This document shows, piece by piece, positions 8,524-15,839 of a DNA stretch of 57,224 nucleotides (position 1 is its first letter; every line of letters begins with the position of its first letter). The stretch is from an uncultured bacterium (GTDB lineage: Bacteria > Verrucomicrobiota > Lentisphaeria > Victivallales > UBA1829): contig URKJ01000033.1 in assembly GCA_900548385.1 (NCBI GenBank), positions 1 to 57,224 on the forward strand. Direction: 5' to 3'. The notes under the pieces were generated by a model that saw only the letters and a list, made by a program, of their open reading frames with translations, was not told where the DNA came from and did no database searches. The position numbers and the translations under genes are program-made.

Positions 8524-9399
8524 ATGAAGTGCATTGATGCACACGCCCATCTGGTCCACGAACACAAAGGATTCCACGAACTCGCCGATTCCGGCGCGTT
8601 CGATGAAATCTGGCTGATGGATCTCTCCGGGTATGAGCTCGGCGGGATCCGGCTTGCCGGAGAACGGGAAGTTCTTGACGCAGTCAAAGCGCATCCCGGT
8701 GTGGTTTACGCATTCGGACACCTTGATTTCTCGCAGCCGCCGGAGCAGATCGACCGGCTGCGCGACAAGGGATTTATCGGGCTCAAGCCCTACAAGCCCG
8801 ATACCAACTGGAACGACGAGAAATTTTATCCGTACTACGAACGCGCGGAGGAACTCGGTATGCCGATCCTGTTCCATACCGGCATGGCGGTACGCGGCGG
8901 AGAATGGCGCAAACGTCGTGCTCCCGGACGCGGGTTCGGTCCCGACGGTATGCGTCCGGCGTATCTCGCGGGAGTGGCGGAGGCGTTTCCAAAATTGAAA
9001 ATCATCGGCGGGCATCTCGGCTATCCGTGGCTCGAAGAGACGTTCCACAATCTTTATTACTGTGAAAACATCGTACACGACGTCAGCGGCTACCGCAATG
9101 CGATCCATGAACTGCTGTCGAATCTCGACCGCGCCGCCAACGACGGTTCCGGACGTTTCTTCCACGAAAAACTCTTTTTCGCCACGGATCAGTTTTACGG
9201 ACTCCGCGAAGAAAACGAACGCGCATTGAAACTCAAACAGTTCTGGACGCTTCTGTTCGAACTGGTCGGTTCCGTCTATTACCGCTGGGGCGCACCGGAG
9301 GAAGCGGAAAAATTCTTTTACGGAAATGCGCACAGCTTCCGCATGGAATGCCGGAAAAATCTGAATATGAATTCTCTTACAGGAGGAGAACAACAATGA
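8524..9399 (+). CDS. Amidohydrolase-2 family metal-dependent hydrolase
   Basis: A 291-residue TIM-barrel hydrolase of the amidohydrolase-2 (COG2159) group. These are cytoplasmic enzymes that hydrolyse or decarboxylate small cyclic or acidic substrates with a divalent metal. Visible ligands are the N-terminal HxH (DAHAH), the strand-5/6 histidines (LFHTG and GGHLGYPW) and the late Asp (FATDQFYG). It starts 11 nt after the deaminase-like gene, and its stop overlaps the next start (ATGA at 9396-9399), so it is translationally coupled. In this context it probably acts on a sugar lactone or similar intermediate; the exact substrate is not visible. Confidence 0.8.
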   Translation: MKCIDAHAHLVHEHKGFHELADSGAFDEIWLMDLSGYELGGIRLAGEREVLDAVKAHPGVVYAFGHLDFSQPPEQIDRLRDKGFIGLKPYKPDTNWNDEKFYPYYERAEELGMPILFHTGMAVRGGEWRKRRAPGRGFGPDGMRPAYLAGVAEAFPKLKIIGGHLGYPWLEETFHNLYYCENIVHDVSGYRNAIHELLSNLDRAANDGSGRFFHEKLFFATDQFYGLREENERALKLKQFWTLLFELVGSVYYRWGAPEEAEKFFYGNAHSFRMECRKNLNMNSLTGGEQQ

Positions 9400-10580
9400 A
9401 AACACCAATTCGAACCGGTCTGATCGGAGCGGACCTTTCGCTCCGCGCAGGAATGGTCACCCGGCATCTTGATCCTTCCCGCGCCGTGATCGCCGCCGTC
9501 TGCGACCGCGACCCGGAAATGCTCCGCCGGTTCCATGAAACCTGTCCGGAACAAAGCGGCTGCACCGATTACGCCGACTATCGTGAACTTGTACGGGACC
9601 CGTCGCTGGATGCCGTGTTCATCATGGTCCGCGACCAGTACCATGAGGAAATGGCCGTCGCCGCACTGAACGCGGGAAAAGCCGTTTTTCTGGAAAAACC
9701 AATGGCGATCACGATAGAGGGCTGCGACCGTATTCTGGACGCCGCGTACCGCTCCAGATCCAAGCTGTTTGTCGGACACAACATGCGCTATGTGGAATCC
9801 GTCCGTAAAATGAAGGAAGTCATCGACTCCGGCATGATCGGCGAAATCCAGTGCGCATGGGTCCGTCACTTCATCAATTACGGCAGCTGTTACTTCCGCC
9901 ACTGGTGCGCCGAACAGAACAACTGTACGGGTCTCCTGCTCCAGAAAGGCGCACACGACATCGACGTGATCCACTGGCTTACCGGCGGTTATACGAAACG
10001 TGTCACCGGAATGGGGCGCCTTTCGGTCTACAACCGGACGGAGCACCGTCTCGCCCCGGGAGAAAAGCCGGACCGCAAAATCTCGTTTACGCAGGAGTGC
10101 TGGCCTCCGCTTGAACTGACCGGACTTGCCAATCATATCGACGTGGAAGACCACAACATGCTGCTGATGCAGCTTGACAACGGTATTCAGGCGTCGTATG
10201 AACAGTGCATGTACACGCCTGATTCGGAACGCAACTATACGTTCATCGGAACGCACGGACGGGTGGAGAATATCGGCGATTTCGGCGACTGTGAAGTCCA
10301 TGTCTGGACGAACCGCGGAACCCGCCGGGAACCGGATATCGTCTATCACCTGAAAGGCGGAAGCGGCGACCATGGCGGGTCGGACGGACGCCTGCTGAAA
10401 GCGTTCTGCGATTTTGTCGCGGACGATATTCTTCCGGATGTCTCTCCGGTTGCCGCACGGAATGCGGTCGCCGCCGGAGTGCAGGCGCATCACTCCATGC
10501 GGAACGGCAATATCCCGATGGATATTCCCCCGCTTCCGGAAGAGCTGATCCGTTATTTCGACAACGGGCAGCGCAGATAA
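9396..10580 (+). CDS. Gfo/Idh/MocA-family oxidoreductase
   Basis: A 394-residue NAD(P)-dependent sugar or cyclitol dehydrogenase. The N-terminal Rossmann domain (about 1-125) carries the family motif FLEKPMAI, whose Lys is the usual catalytic residue. The C-terminal domain holds KGAHDIDVIHW, which contains the conserved His/Asp of the active site. I chose ATG 9396 over upstream frame extension because a perfect AGGAGG (9381-9386) lies 9 nt before it and it overlaps the preceding stop as ATGA. It is the last gene of the operon, followed by a strong terminator at 10604-10640. Confidence 0.9.
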   Translation: MKTPIRTGLIGADLSLRAGMVTRHLDPSRAVIAAVCDRDPEMLRRFHETCPEQSGCTDYADYRELVRDPSLDAVFIMVRDQYHEEMAVAALNAGKAVFLEKPMAITIEGCDRILDAAYRSRSKLFVGHNMRYVESVRKMKEVIDSGMIGEIQCAWVRHFINYGSCYFRHWCAEQNNCTGLLLQKGAHDIDVIHWLTGGYTKRVTGMGRLSVYNRTEHRLAPGEKPDRKISFTQECWPPLELTGLANHIDVEDHNMLLMQLDNGIQASYEQCMYTPDSERNYTFIGTHGRVENIGDFGDCEVHVWTNRGTRREPDIVYHLKGGSGDHGGSDGRLLKAFCDFVADDILPDVSPVAARNAVAAGVQAHHSMRNGNIPMDIPPLPEELIRYFDNGQRR

Positions 10581-10603
10581 CGCTCTCCGCTGTTCCGGAC
10601 ATC

Positions 10604-10640
10604 GCGCACGGAATCCGTATCCCGGTTCCGTGCGTTTTCT
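10604..10640 (+). terminator. Rho-independent terminator after the MocA operon
   Basis: CGCACGGAA (10605-10613) pairs perfectly with TTCCGTGCG (10626-10634) across a 12-nt loop and is followed by TTTTCT. Confidence 0.85.
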
Positions 10641-10682
10641 GTATAAAGAACTGAATTTTTTTAATTTTTTTCCATTCTCCTG

Positions 10683-10711
10683 TTGACAAATTCCGCTTTA
10701 TATTGTATAAT
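10683..10711 (+). promoter_or_regulatory. Consensus promoter of regulator-prepilin-GH5 operon
   Basis: TTGACA (10683-10688), a 17-bp spacer and TATAAT (10706-10711) form a perfect sigma-70 consensus 43 bp before the ATG at 10754. A tandem repeat immediately downstream (10714-10737) would cover the transcription start. Confidence 0.88.
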
Positions 10712-10713
10712 TA

Positions 10714-10737
10714 AACTGGTACAACAACTGGTACACC
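10714..10737 (+). promoter_or_regulatory. Tandem 12-bp repeat, probable autoregulatory operator
   Basis: AACTGGTACAAC (10714-10725) is followed directly by AACTGGTACACC (10726-10737). The pair sits between the -10 box and the ribosome-binding site, the classic place for repression. GGTAC/GTACC half-sites are common for GntR-type regulators, so the product of the next gene is the likely ligand. Confidence 0.6.
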
Positions 10738-10753
10738 AAGGAGTTTGGAAACG

Positions 10754-11434
10754 ATGACGAAAGAAGCAAAACGGTTTCGTCCCATGCAGGAAAATATGCG
10801 GATCCGTCACTATGTGATGAAGCTGCTTTACGAAAATCCGGGATACCCCGTTGCTCTTCTCTCGTCCCGTCTTCTCGCGGAAAAATTCAATGTCTCCCGG
10901 ACAACCGTAATGACGGCGCTTGCCACCATGCGGAAAGAAGGTTATCTGATTTCCCGTCCGGGGAAAGGAATTTACACCAATCCGAATTCCCGCTTCAGCG
11001 ATGTTTCTCCGGAACGGCTCCCGCTTGCCGGCATCGTCGTAAACTACGGACGGAACTTCTATGTCACCCGGCGGGAATGGGACATTCTTTCCGCAGCGGG
11101 AAACGCCCTGCTGAATGCCGGATTCAATTTCCGGGAAATCGCTTTGAACGGTCTCTCTCCGGATACCGTGTTTGAGGAACTCGCCGAATCCCATATCTGC
11201 GGATTGCTCTGGCTTCTGGTCAGCGACGAAGCGGATGAAAAACTGCTCTGCCGGGTACAGAAAGAGCTGTTTCCTCTGGTGACCTGTACCGATCCGTTTG
11301 CACACCCTGCAAATTTCCGGCGGATCCGTAATTTCCGGATGGAAGAATATCCCGCTCCCGCCGCGGTGGCGGAAGCGATGGTCAATGAACTGAAAACTCA
11401 AATGAATAGAAAAGAGAAAGAAAAAGGCGTATGA
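10754..11434 (+). CDS. Short GntR-type regulator with half a sensor domain
   Basis: A 226-residue protein with a GntR winged helix (about 10-80; FNVSRTTVMTALATMRKEGYLISRPGKGIY is split across helix and wing). It then has only the first lobe of a LacI-type sugar-binding domain (about 85-215), whereas the sibling regulators here run 331-376 residues. No second half follows; the frame ends in a basic tail and overlaps the next start (ATGA, 11431-11434). ATG 10754 is preferred to TTG 10745 because AAGGAG (10738-10743) is 10 nt upstream. It probably regulates its own operon through the tandem repeat at 10714. Loss of the second lobe suggests it may no longer bind a sugar in the usual cleft. Confidence 0.78.
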   Translation: MTKEAKRFRPMQENMRIRHYVMKLLYENPGYPVALLSSRLLAEKFNVSRTTVMTALATMRKEGYLISRPGKGIYTNPNSRFSDVSPERLPLAGIVVNYGRNFYVTRREWDILSAAGNALLNAGFNFREIALNGLSPDTVFEELAESHICGLLWLLVSDEADEKLLCRVQKELFPLVTCTDPFAHPANFRRIRNFRMEEYPAPAAVAEAMVNELKTQMNRKEKEKGV

Positions 11435-12168
11435 TTTCGACAGAGAAACGGAAGAGAAAGAGTCGGTTTTCGCTTATTGAACTCCTGATCGTAATTTCCA
11501 TTATTGCAGTTCTTGCAGGGCTGCTCCTCCCGGCCCTGAATGCCGCACGGGAATATGCCAGGGCAAGCGTCTGCATGAGCAATCTGAAACAACTGGGATT
11601 GTGCAGTTTCCAATATTCCGCAGACAACGGGGATTACCTCTTGCCCCACACGCAGAACAAAGGACTGGTTTACTGGTTCCAGATTCTCATCCGCAGCGGG
11701 TATCTGGGAAAAGAAAACTGGCCCGGACCCGGATTTGACGCCGCAGGGAATTTCAAAGGAGTGACCGTATCGAAAGGGATCCTGCGCTGTCCCTCCCGCA
11801 GTGAAGTTCCCACAGAAGAGAAATTCATATACGGAACCGATTACGGGATGACCCGCTGGATCGGCCTTTATTATGACGGGACGGAACCGCAGAAGTATCT
11901 GTTCCGCCTGGGCGAAGCGCGGATGCCCGGCTACACCGTCCAGCTGGGCGACAGACGGCTCACCGTAAACCAGATCTGGGCGGAAGAGGGCAACTATCAT
12001 CCCCGGTACATCGTCCGGCACCGGAACTGCGCCAATTTCTTATTTCTGGACGGTCATACCGCCCGGCTTGAATACAAAAAAATACCTTGTTCCGGCAATG
12101 TGAATTCCCCGAACGACTACGCGTTCTGGGGAAGACGGGACCGGATGAACCAATGGAGGACAAAGTAA
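11431..12168 (+). CDS. Prepilin-like protein of GH cassette 2
   Basis: A 245-residue prepilin-like protein. The leader ends in KSR, followed by FSLIELLIVISIIAVLAGLL with Glu5 and a hydrophobic helix (about 13-34). The Cys pair is in SVCMSNLKQ and ILRCPSRSE. The C-terminal motif is RHRNCANFLFLDGH, the best match in this window to the DGH motif of DUF1559-like planctomycete/lentisphaere pilins. The residue before the expected cleavage point is Arg instead of Gly. It overlaps the regulator by 4 nt and is separated from the GH5 gene by 1 nt, so all three are translated from one message. Its function is unknown; the fixed position before the hydrolase suggests a dedicated partner. Confidence 0.85.
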   Translation: MISTEKRKRKSRFSLIELLIVISIIAVLAGLLLPALNAAREYARASVCMSNLKQLGLCSFQYSADNGDYLLPHTQNKGLVYWFQILIRSGYLGKENWPGPGFDAAGNFKGVTVSKGILRCPSRSEVPTEEKFIYGTDYGMTRWIGLYYDGTEPQKYLFRLGEARMPGYTVQLGDRRLTVNQIWAEEGNYHPRYIVRHRNCANFLFLDGHTARLEYKKIPCSGNVNSPNDYAFWGRRDRMNQWRTK

Positions 12169-12169
12169 T

Positions 12170-13765
12170 ATGAAAACGATCATGAAAGCGTTTTTGTGGT
12201 CTCTGCCGTTTCTCTTCTCCGCAACAGCGGCGGATGTGCCGGCGGAGCTGGGAAAAGACACCGGAACTGCACGCTGGAAAATGGTTCCGGGCGCTGAATG
12301 GCTTCAGGACGGAACCTTGAAAGTAAAAGCGGACAGGTCCGGGCGTTCGCTGGTGTCCTGCTCTCCGGACGTGCGGAAATTTGCGGGAAAATTCGTCCGG
12401 GTCTCCGCCCAGGTCAAAGCGGAAAAAGTCTCTGTTGGAAAACGTCCGAATCACGGCGTGAAAGTGATGGTCAGCCGGAACTCCAACGGCATGGGAGAGC
12501 TTTGGAAAGCGTCCGCCAACCGGCTTTGGGGAAGTTTTGACTGGAACACGCAGGAAGTATGCCTGCTAGTCCCGGAGGACGTTTCCGATTTCCGCATTCA
12601 TCTGGGCTTGGAAAATGCCACCGGCACAGCCTGGTTCCGGCGAATCGCGATCCGGGAACTGGAAGGAGACCTGTATCCGGCTCCCGTACCCCTCGCCGCC
12701 GGTTTCCGCTGTGAATACACCGACACCGTCACCCGTCTGCCGCTTCTCCGGGGCGTCTGCGTCCTCGGCAGCCGCATGACTCCGGAAGCGATCCGGACTC
12801 TGGGAGAATGGCGGTGCAATGCGCTCCGGTGGTGGATCGAAGACCGTTCCAAATGCGCCAACATGAAAGAGTACTGGCCCTGGGTCGAACAGGAACTCGC
12901 AAGATTGGACGCCCTCATGCCGGAACTCAGAAAAGCGGGAATCGGAGTGATCCTGACCGTCACCGTTCCCGGCGGGCGTTACTGCGATCCCATCGACCCC
13001 AAACAGGCGGAAAGCGTGGACCTCAATCCCGGGCTCGGCAACGAATACAGAACCTGTTTCAGCGACCGTTTCAACAGGGAATATCAGAAATTATACCGGA
13101 TGTTGGGGAAACGCTATGCGCACAATCCCGTCATCATCGGCTACGATCTGATGAATGAGCCGACTCACGGCGGCGGCGTGAAATATGACTATCTGAAATC
13201 CCAGTATCTCGCCGCGCTCGCACTGCGGGAAACCGATCCGGAAAAACCGGTGTTTATCTCCTGCAACGAGATGGGGCCGCCGTCCGCTTTCACTTACCTG
13301 AAACCCGTTCCGGTGCGGAATGTGATCTACCAGGTGCACATGTATGTTCCCGGAGCATTCACCCATCAGCTCAACCCGAAAGCCGCCGTCTTCAAGAGTT
13401 ATCCCGGCATGATCGGCAGAAAAAACTACGACAAAGAGGAGCTGCGCAGGAGTCTGGAACCCGTCTTGAAGTTTCAGAAAAAATACGGTGCGGTGATCTA
13501 TGCCGGAGAATATTCGGCGATCCGCTGGGCACCGGGCGGCGACAGGTATCTGGCGGACGTGACGGAGCTGTTTGACGAACTGAAGTGGCACACCACCTAT
13601 CACGCATTCCGGGAATGGAGCGGCTGGAGTCTGGAACATTCCGACGACCTGTCCGACAACAACCCGGTGGCAGAGGAAACCAAACGCGCCCGTGTGATCC
13701 GCAATTATTTCAAAGCCAATACGCGGTTTGACGGTACGCCCTCTTCCGCTCCCGGAAAGAGGTAA
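12170..13765 (+). CDS. Secreted GH5-type glycoside hydrolase
   Basis: A 531-residue enzyme with signal peptide (cleavage expected after FLFSATAA). A jelly-roll, probably carbohydrate-binding domain (about 25-170) is followed by a GH5 cellulase/mannanase-like TIM barrel (about 185-520). GYDLMNEPTHG holds the acid/base Glu at about 329, and IYAGEYSAIRW holds the nucleophile Glu at about 447. It would cleave a beta-1,4-type glycan outside the cytoplasm. GGAGG (12155-12159) lies 10 nt before the ATG. It follows the prepilin-like gene by 1 nt and is followed after 6 nt by the LVIVD-repeat gene. The substrate cannot be assigned without subfamily comparison. Confidence 0.85.
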   Translation: MKTIMKAFLWSLPFLFSATAADVPAELGKDTGTARWKMVPGAEWLQDGTLKVKADRSGRSLVSCSPDVRKFAGKFVRVSAQVKAEKVSVGKRPNHGVKVMVSRNSNGMGELWKASANRLWGSFDWNTQEVCLLVPEDVSDFRIHLGLENATGTAWFRRIAIRELEGDLYPAPVPLAAGFRCEYTDTVTRLPLLRGVCVLGSRMTPEAIRTLGEWRCNALRWWIEDRSKCANMKEYWPWVEQELARLDALMPELRKAGIGVILTVTVPGGRYCDPIDPKQAESVDLNPGLGNEYRTCFSDRFNREYQKLYRMLGKRYAHNPVIIGYDLMNEPTHGGGVKYDYLKSQYLAALALRETDPEKPVFISCNEMGPPSAFTYLKPVPVRNVIYQVHMYVPGAFTHQLNPKAAVFKSYPGMIGRKNYDKEELRRSLEPVLKFQKKYGAVIYAGEYSAIRWAPGGDRYLADVTELFDELKWHTTYHAFREWSGWSLEHSDDLSDNNPVAEETKRARVIRNYFKANTRFDGTPSSAPGKR

Positions 13766-13771
13766 GTTCCG

Positions 13772-15775
13772 ATGAGGTTAGCTGCTGCACTTCTGCTCAT
13801 TCCGCTTCTCTGCTTCGCGGAGATACGTTATCCACTGCTCCCGGTCGCCGGGTCGAAAGGATGCGGCGCTCTGGCTCTTCACGGTGAGTATCTCTATGCG
13901 GCGGGAAACGATCTGCTTTCCGTCTACCGGGTAACGGAACCCCATGCGCCCCGGAAATGCGGAGAACTGGCAATCCGGGGAACGCGGCAGATCGCCATCA
14001 GCGGCAATTATCTCTATCTGAGCGCCCGGAGCTGGGGCGTGCAGGTGATCGACATTTCCAATCCGGAAAAACCGGAACTGGTGCACAGGATCGACACTGC
14101 CGAACTTGCCACCGGACTGGAAACAGCGGGAAATCTCCTTTGCGTCACAATCCGGGTATACGGAGTCCAGCTGTTCGACATCTCCGATCCCCTCCGGCCG
14201 CGTCACCTGTCACTGCTGAGAACGGGAGAAGCACAGTCCGCATTTTATTTCAACGGAAAACTGGCGGTCGGCGACTGGGGCAGTTCCCGGTTGACCATCG
14301 CCGATATTTCCGATCCGTACCGCCCCCGGATTCTGAGTTCCGCGCTGCTTGACGGTTTCGGTGACGGTGTCTGGGTTCATGGAAACCTCTGTTATGCGGC
14401 GACCGGGCATCATGCACGGAAAGGAACCGCCGCGGAACGGCACGGAAGAGGACACGGACTGGAAATCTTTGACATTACGGATCCCGCCCGTCCGGCCCGG
14501 CTCGGCGGAATCAAATTTCCCCGTTTTTATGAGATCGGCAATGACTTCTGGACGGTCCGTTCCGATGGCAGGACCGCGTTTGTCGGCGATACTCATAACG
14601 GCTTCTTTGCGGTTGATGTCTCCGATCCCGCATCCCCCCGCCTGCTCGGTCGCGGAATCCTTCCCCCGGCGGAACGGTACAGCGCAGCCGCGCGGAAGAA
14701 AATCACCAGTCCCGATTGCGTCACGGATGTGGCGGTCGGCGACGGCGTTGTCTATCTCGCAGGGCAGAAAACCGGGCTGTTCGTTGTGTCGGAAAAACGG
14801 GCAAAGAAGCTGACGCGGAACAATGTGGATAAACTCAATATTCCCCCGTCATACCAATACCCGGTTCCTGCGGGACTGGTGCGGCATTCCGTCCCCGGTG
14901 TGGTACGGCGTCTTGCTCTGCGCGGCGATGAATTGTTTGCCGCCTGTTCCGACGACGGGATCAGACGGTTCCGCATCTCCCCGGAGGGACAACTGACGGA
15001 AACCGCACACTGGAACGGAGGAGGAACGGTCTATGATGTGGCGACTGCCGGAAACGACCTTCTGTTGGCAGCGCGCGGCTCGTCGCTGGATATTTACCGG
15101 GTCAGCGACTCCGGAATCCGCAAACTGAGCAGTCTCCCCGGCTCGTTTTACCGTCCGTTTCAGGTGATTCATCCCTTTGGATCTGTCGTTTTATGCAGCG
15201 GCGGCGGTTCCTGGCTGGAAGCGGTTGATATTTCCGATCCGGAACATCCCGGAAGAATCGGAGTCGACACCGCGGGTTCTCTGCTTTACAGCGACGGCAT
15301 TCCGGAGCGGACGGTCTCCGGCATTTTCCCCGTCAACTGGCACGGCAGAGGAATCCGCTGGTATTCCATCGCCTCCGGAAAACTGGAACGTCTTCCCTAT
15401 CCGGCATCTCAGGAAAAGCTGACCCAGCTTTCCGGAATTACAGCGCTGGGAAACCTGTTCATTGCTCCTGTCCGTCAAGGATATCTGCTGCTGGACCCCG
15501 CATCCGGTTCAGCGGAACGGGTCCGGCTTTCCGGCGAATCTCCCGCCGGGATTCCCAGCTGGGACGGCGGAAGCATGGTCGCTTTTTCCGACCGCCGCAA
15601 CGGAATCATCCGGGTTTTTAATTTCAAACCCCCCCGCCATGCCGTCTTGAAGCGGAGTTACAAATTGGACTCCGGCATTCCCGACCGTGTGGTATTTCAC
15701 CGGGGAAAAATGCTGATCCCCGGCTGGAATCTCGGAATCCTGATCGAAAAAACGGCGGACGGACCGGAAAATTGA
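13772..15775 (+). CDS. Secreted LVIVD-repeat beta-propeller protein
   Basis: A 667-residue protein with signal peptide (MRLAAALLLIPLLCFA). It is built from many repeats of about 45 residues with the signature VxVIDISxPxxPxxV, for example VQVIDISNPEKPEL, VQLFDISDPLRPRH, LTIADISDPYRPRI, LEIFDITDPARPAR, FAVDVSDPASPRLL and EAVDISDPEHPGRI. This is the LVIVD repeat, predicted to form one or two beta-propellers at the cell surface or periplasm, usually for binding. It is the last gene of the GH5 operon, so it may help bind substrate or hold the enzyme. It has no catalytic motif that I can see. Confidence 0.82.
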   Translation: MRLAAALLLIPLLCFAEIRYPLLPVAGSKGCGALALHGEYLYAAGNDLLSVYRVTEPHAPRKCGELAIRGTRQIAISGNYLYLSARSWGVQVIDISNPEKPELVHRIDTAELATGLETAGNLLCVTIRVYGVQLFDISDPLRPRHLSLLRTGEAQSAFYFNGKLAVGDWGSSRLTIADISDPYRPRILSSALLDGFGDGVWVHGNLCYAATGHHARKGTAAERHGRGHGLEIFDITDPARPARLGGIKFPRFYEIGNDFWTVRSDGRTAFVGDTHNGFFAVDVSDPASPRLLGRGILPPAERYSAAARKKITSPDCVTDVAVGDGVVYLAGQKTGLFVVSEKRAKKLTRNNVDKLNIPPSYQYPVPAGLVRHSVPGVVRRLALRGDELFAACSDDGIRRFRISPEGQLTETAHWNGGGTVYDVATAGNDLLLAARGSSLDIYRVSDSGIRKLSSLPGSFYRPFQVIHPFGSVVLCSGGGSWLEAVDISDPEHPGRIGVDTAGSLLYSDGIPERTVSGIFPVNWHGRGIRWYSIASGKLERLPYPASQEKLTQLSGITALGNLFIAPVRQGYLLLDPASGSAERVRLSGESPAGIPSWDGGSMVAFSDRRNGIIRVFNFKPPRHAVLKRSYKLDSGIPDRVVFHRGKMLIPGWNLGILIEKTADGPEN

Positions 15776-15800
15776 ATTTGCGTCCTGAACTGTGGGAAAA

Positions 15801-15826
15801 CCTGTCTCTGATTTTTCAGAGACAGG
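15801..15826. terminator. Bidirectional terminator between convergent genes
   Basis: CCTGTCTCTGA (15801-15811) pairs perfectly with TCAGAGACAGG (15816-15826) across TTTT. A T-run follows on the minus strand (complement of GAAAA at 15796-15800), so it terminates the lyase-like gene best. It also separates it from the plus-strand GH5 operon. Confidence 0.75.
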
Positions 15827-15839
15827 AACAGAGATGTCG

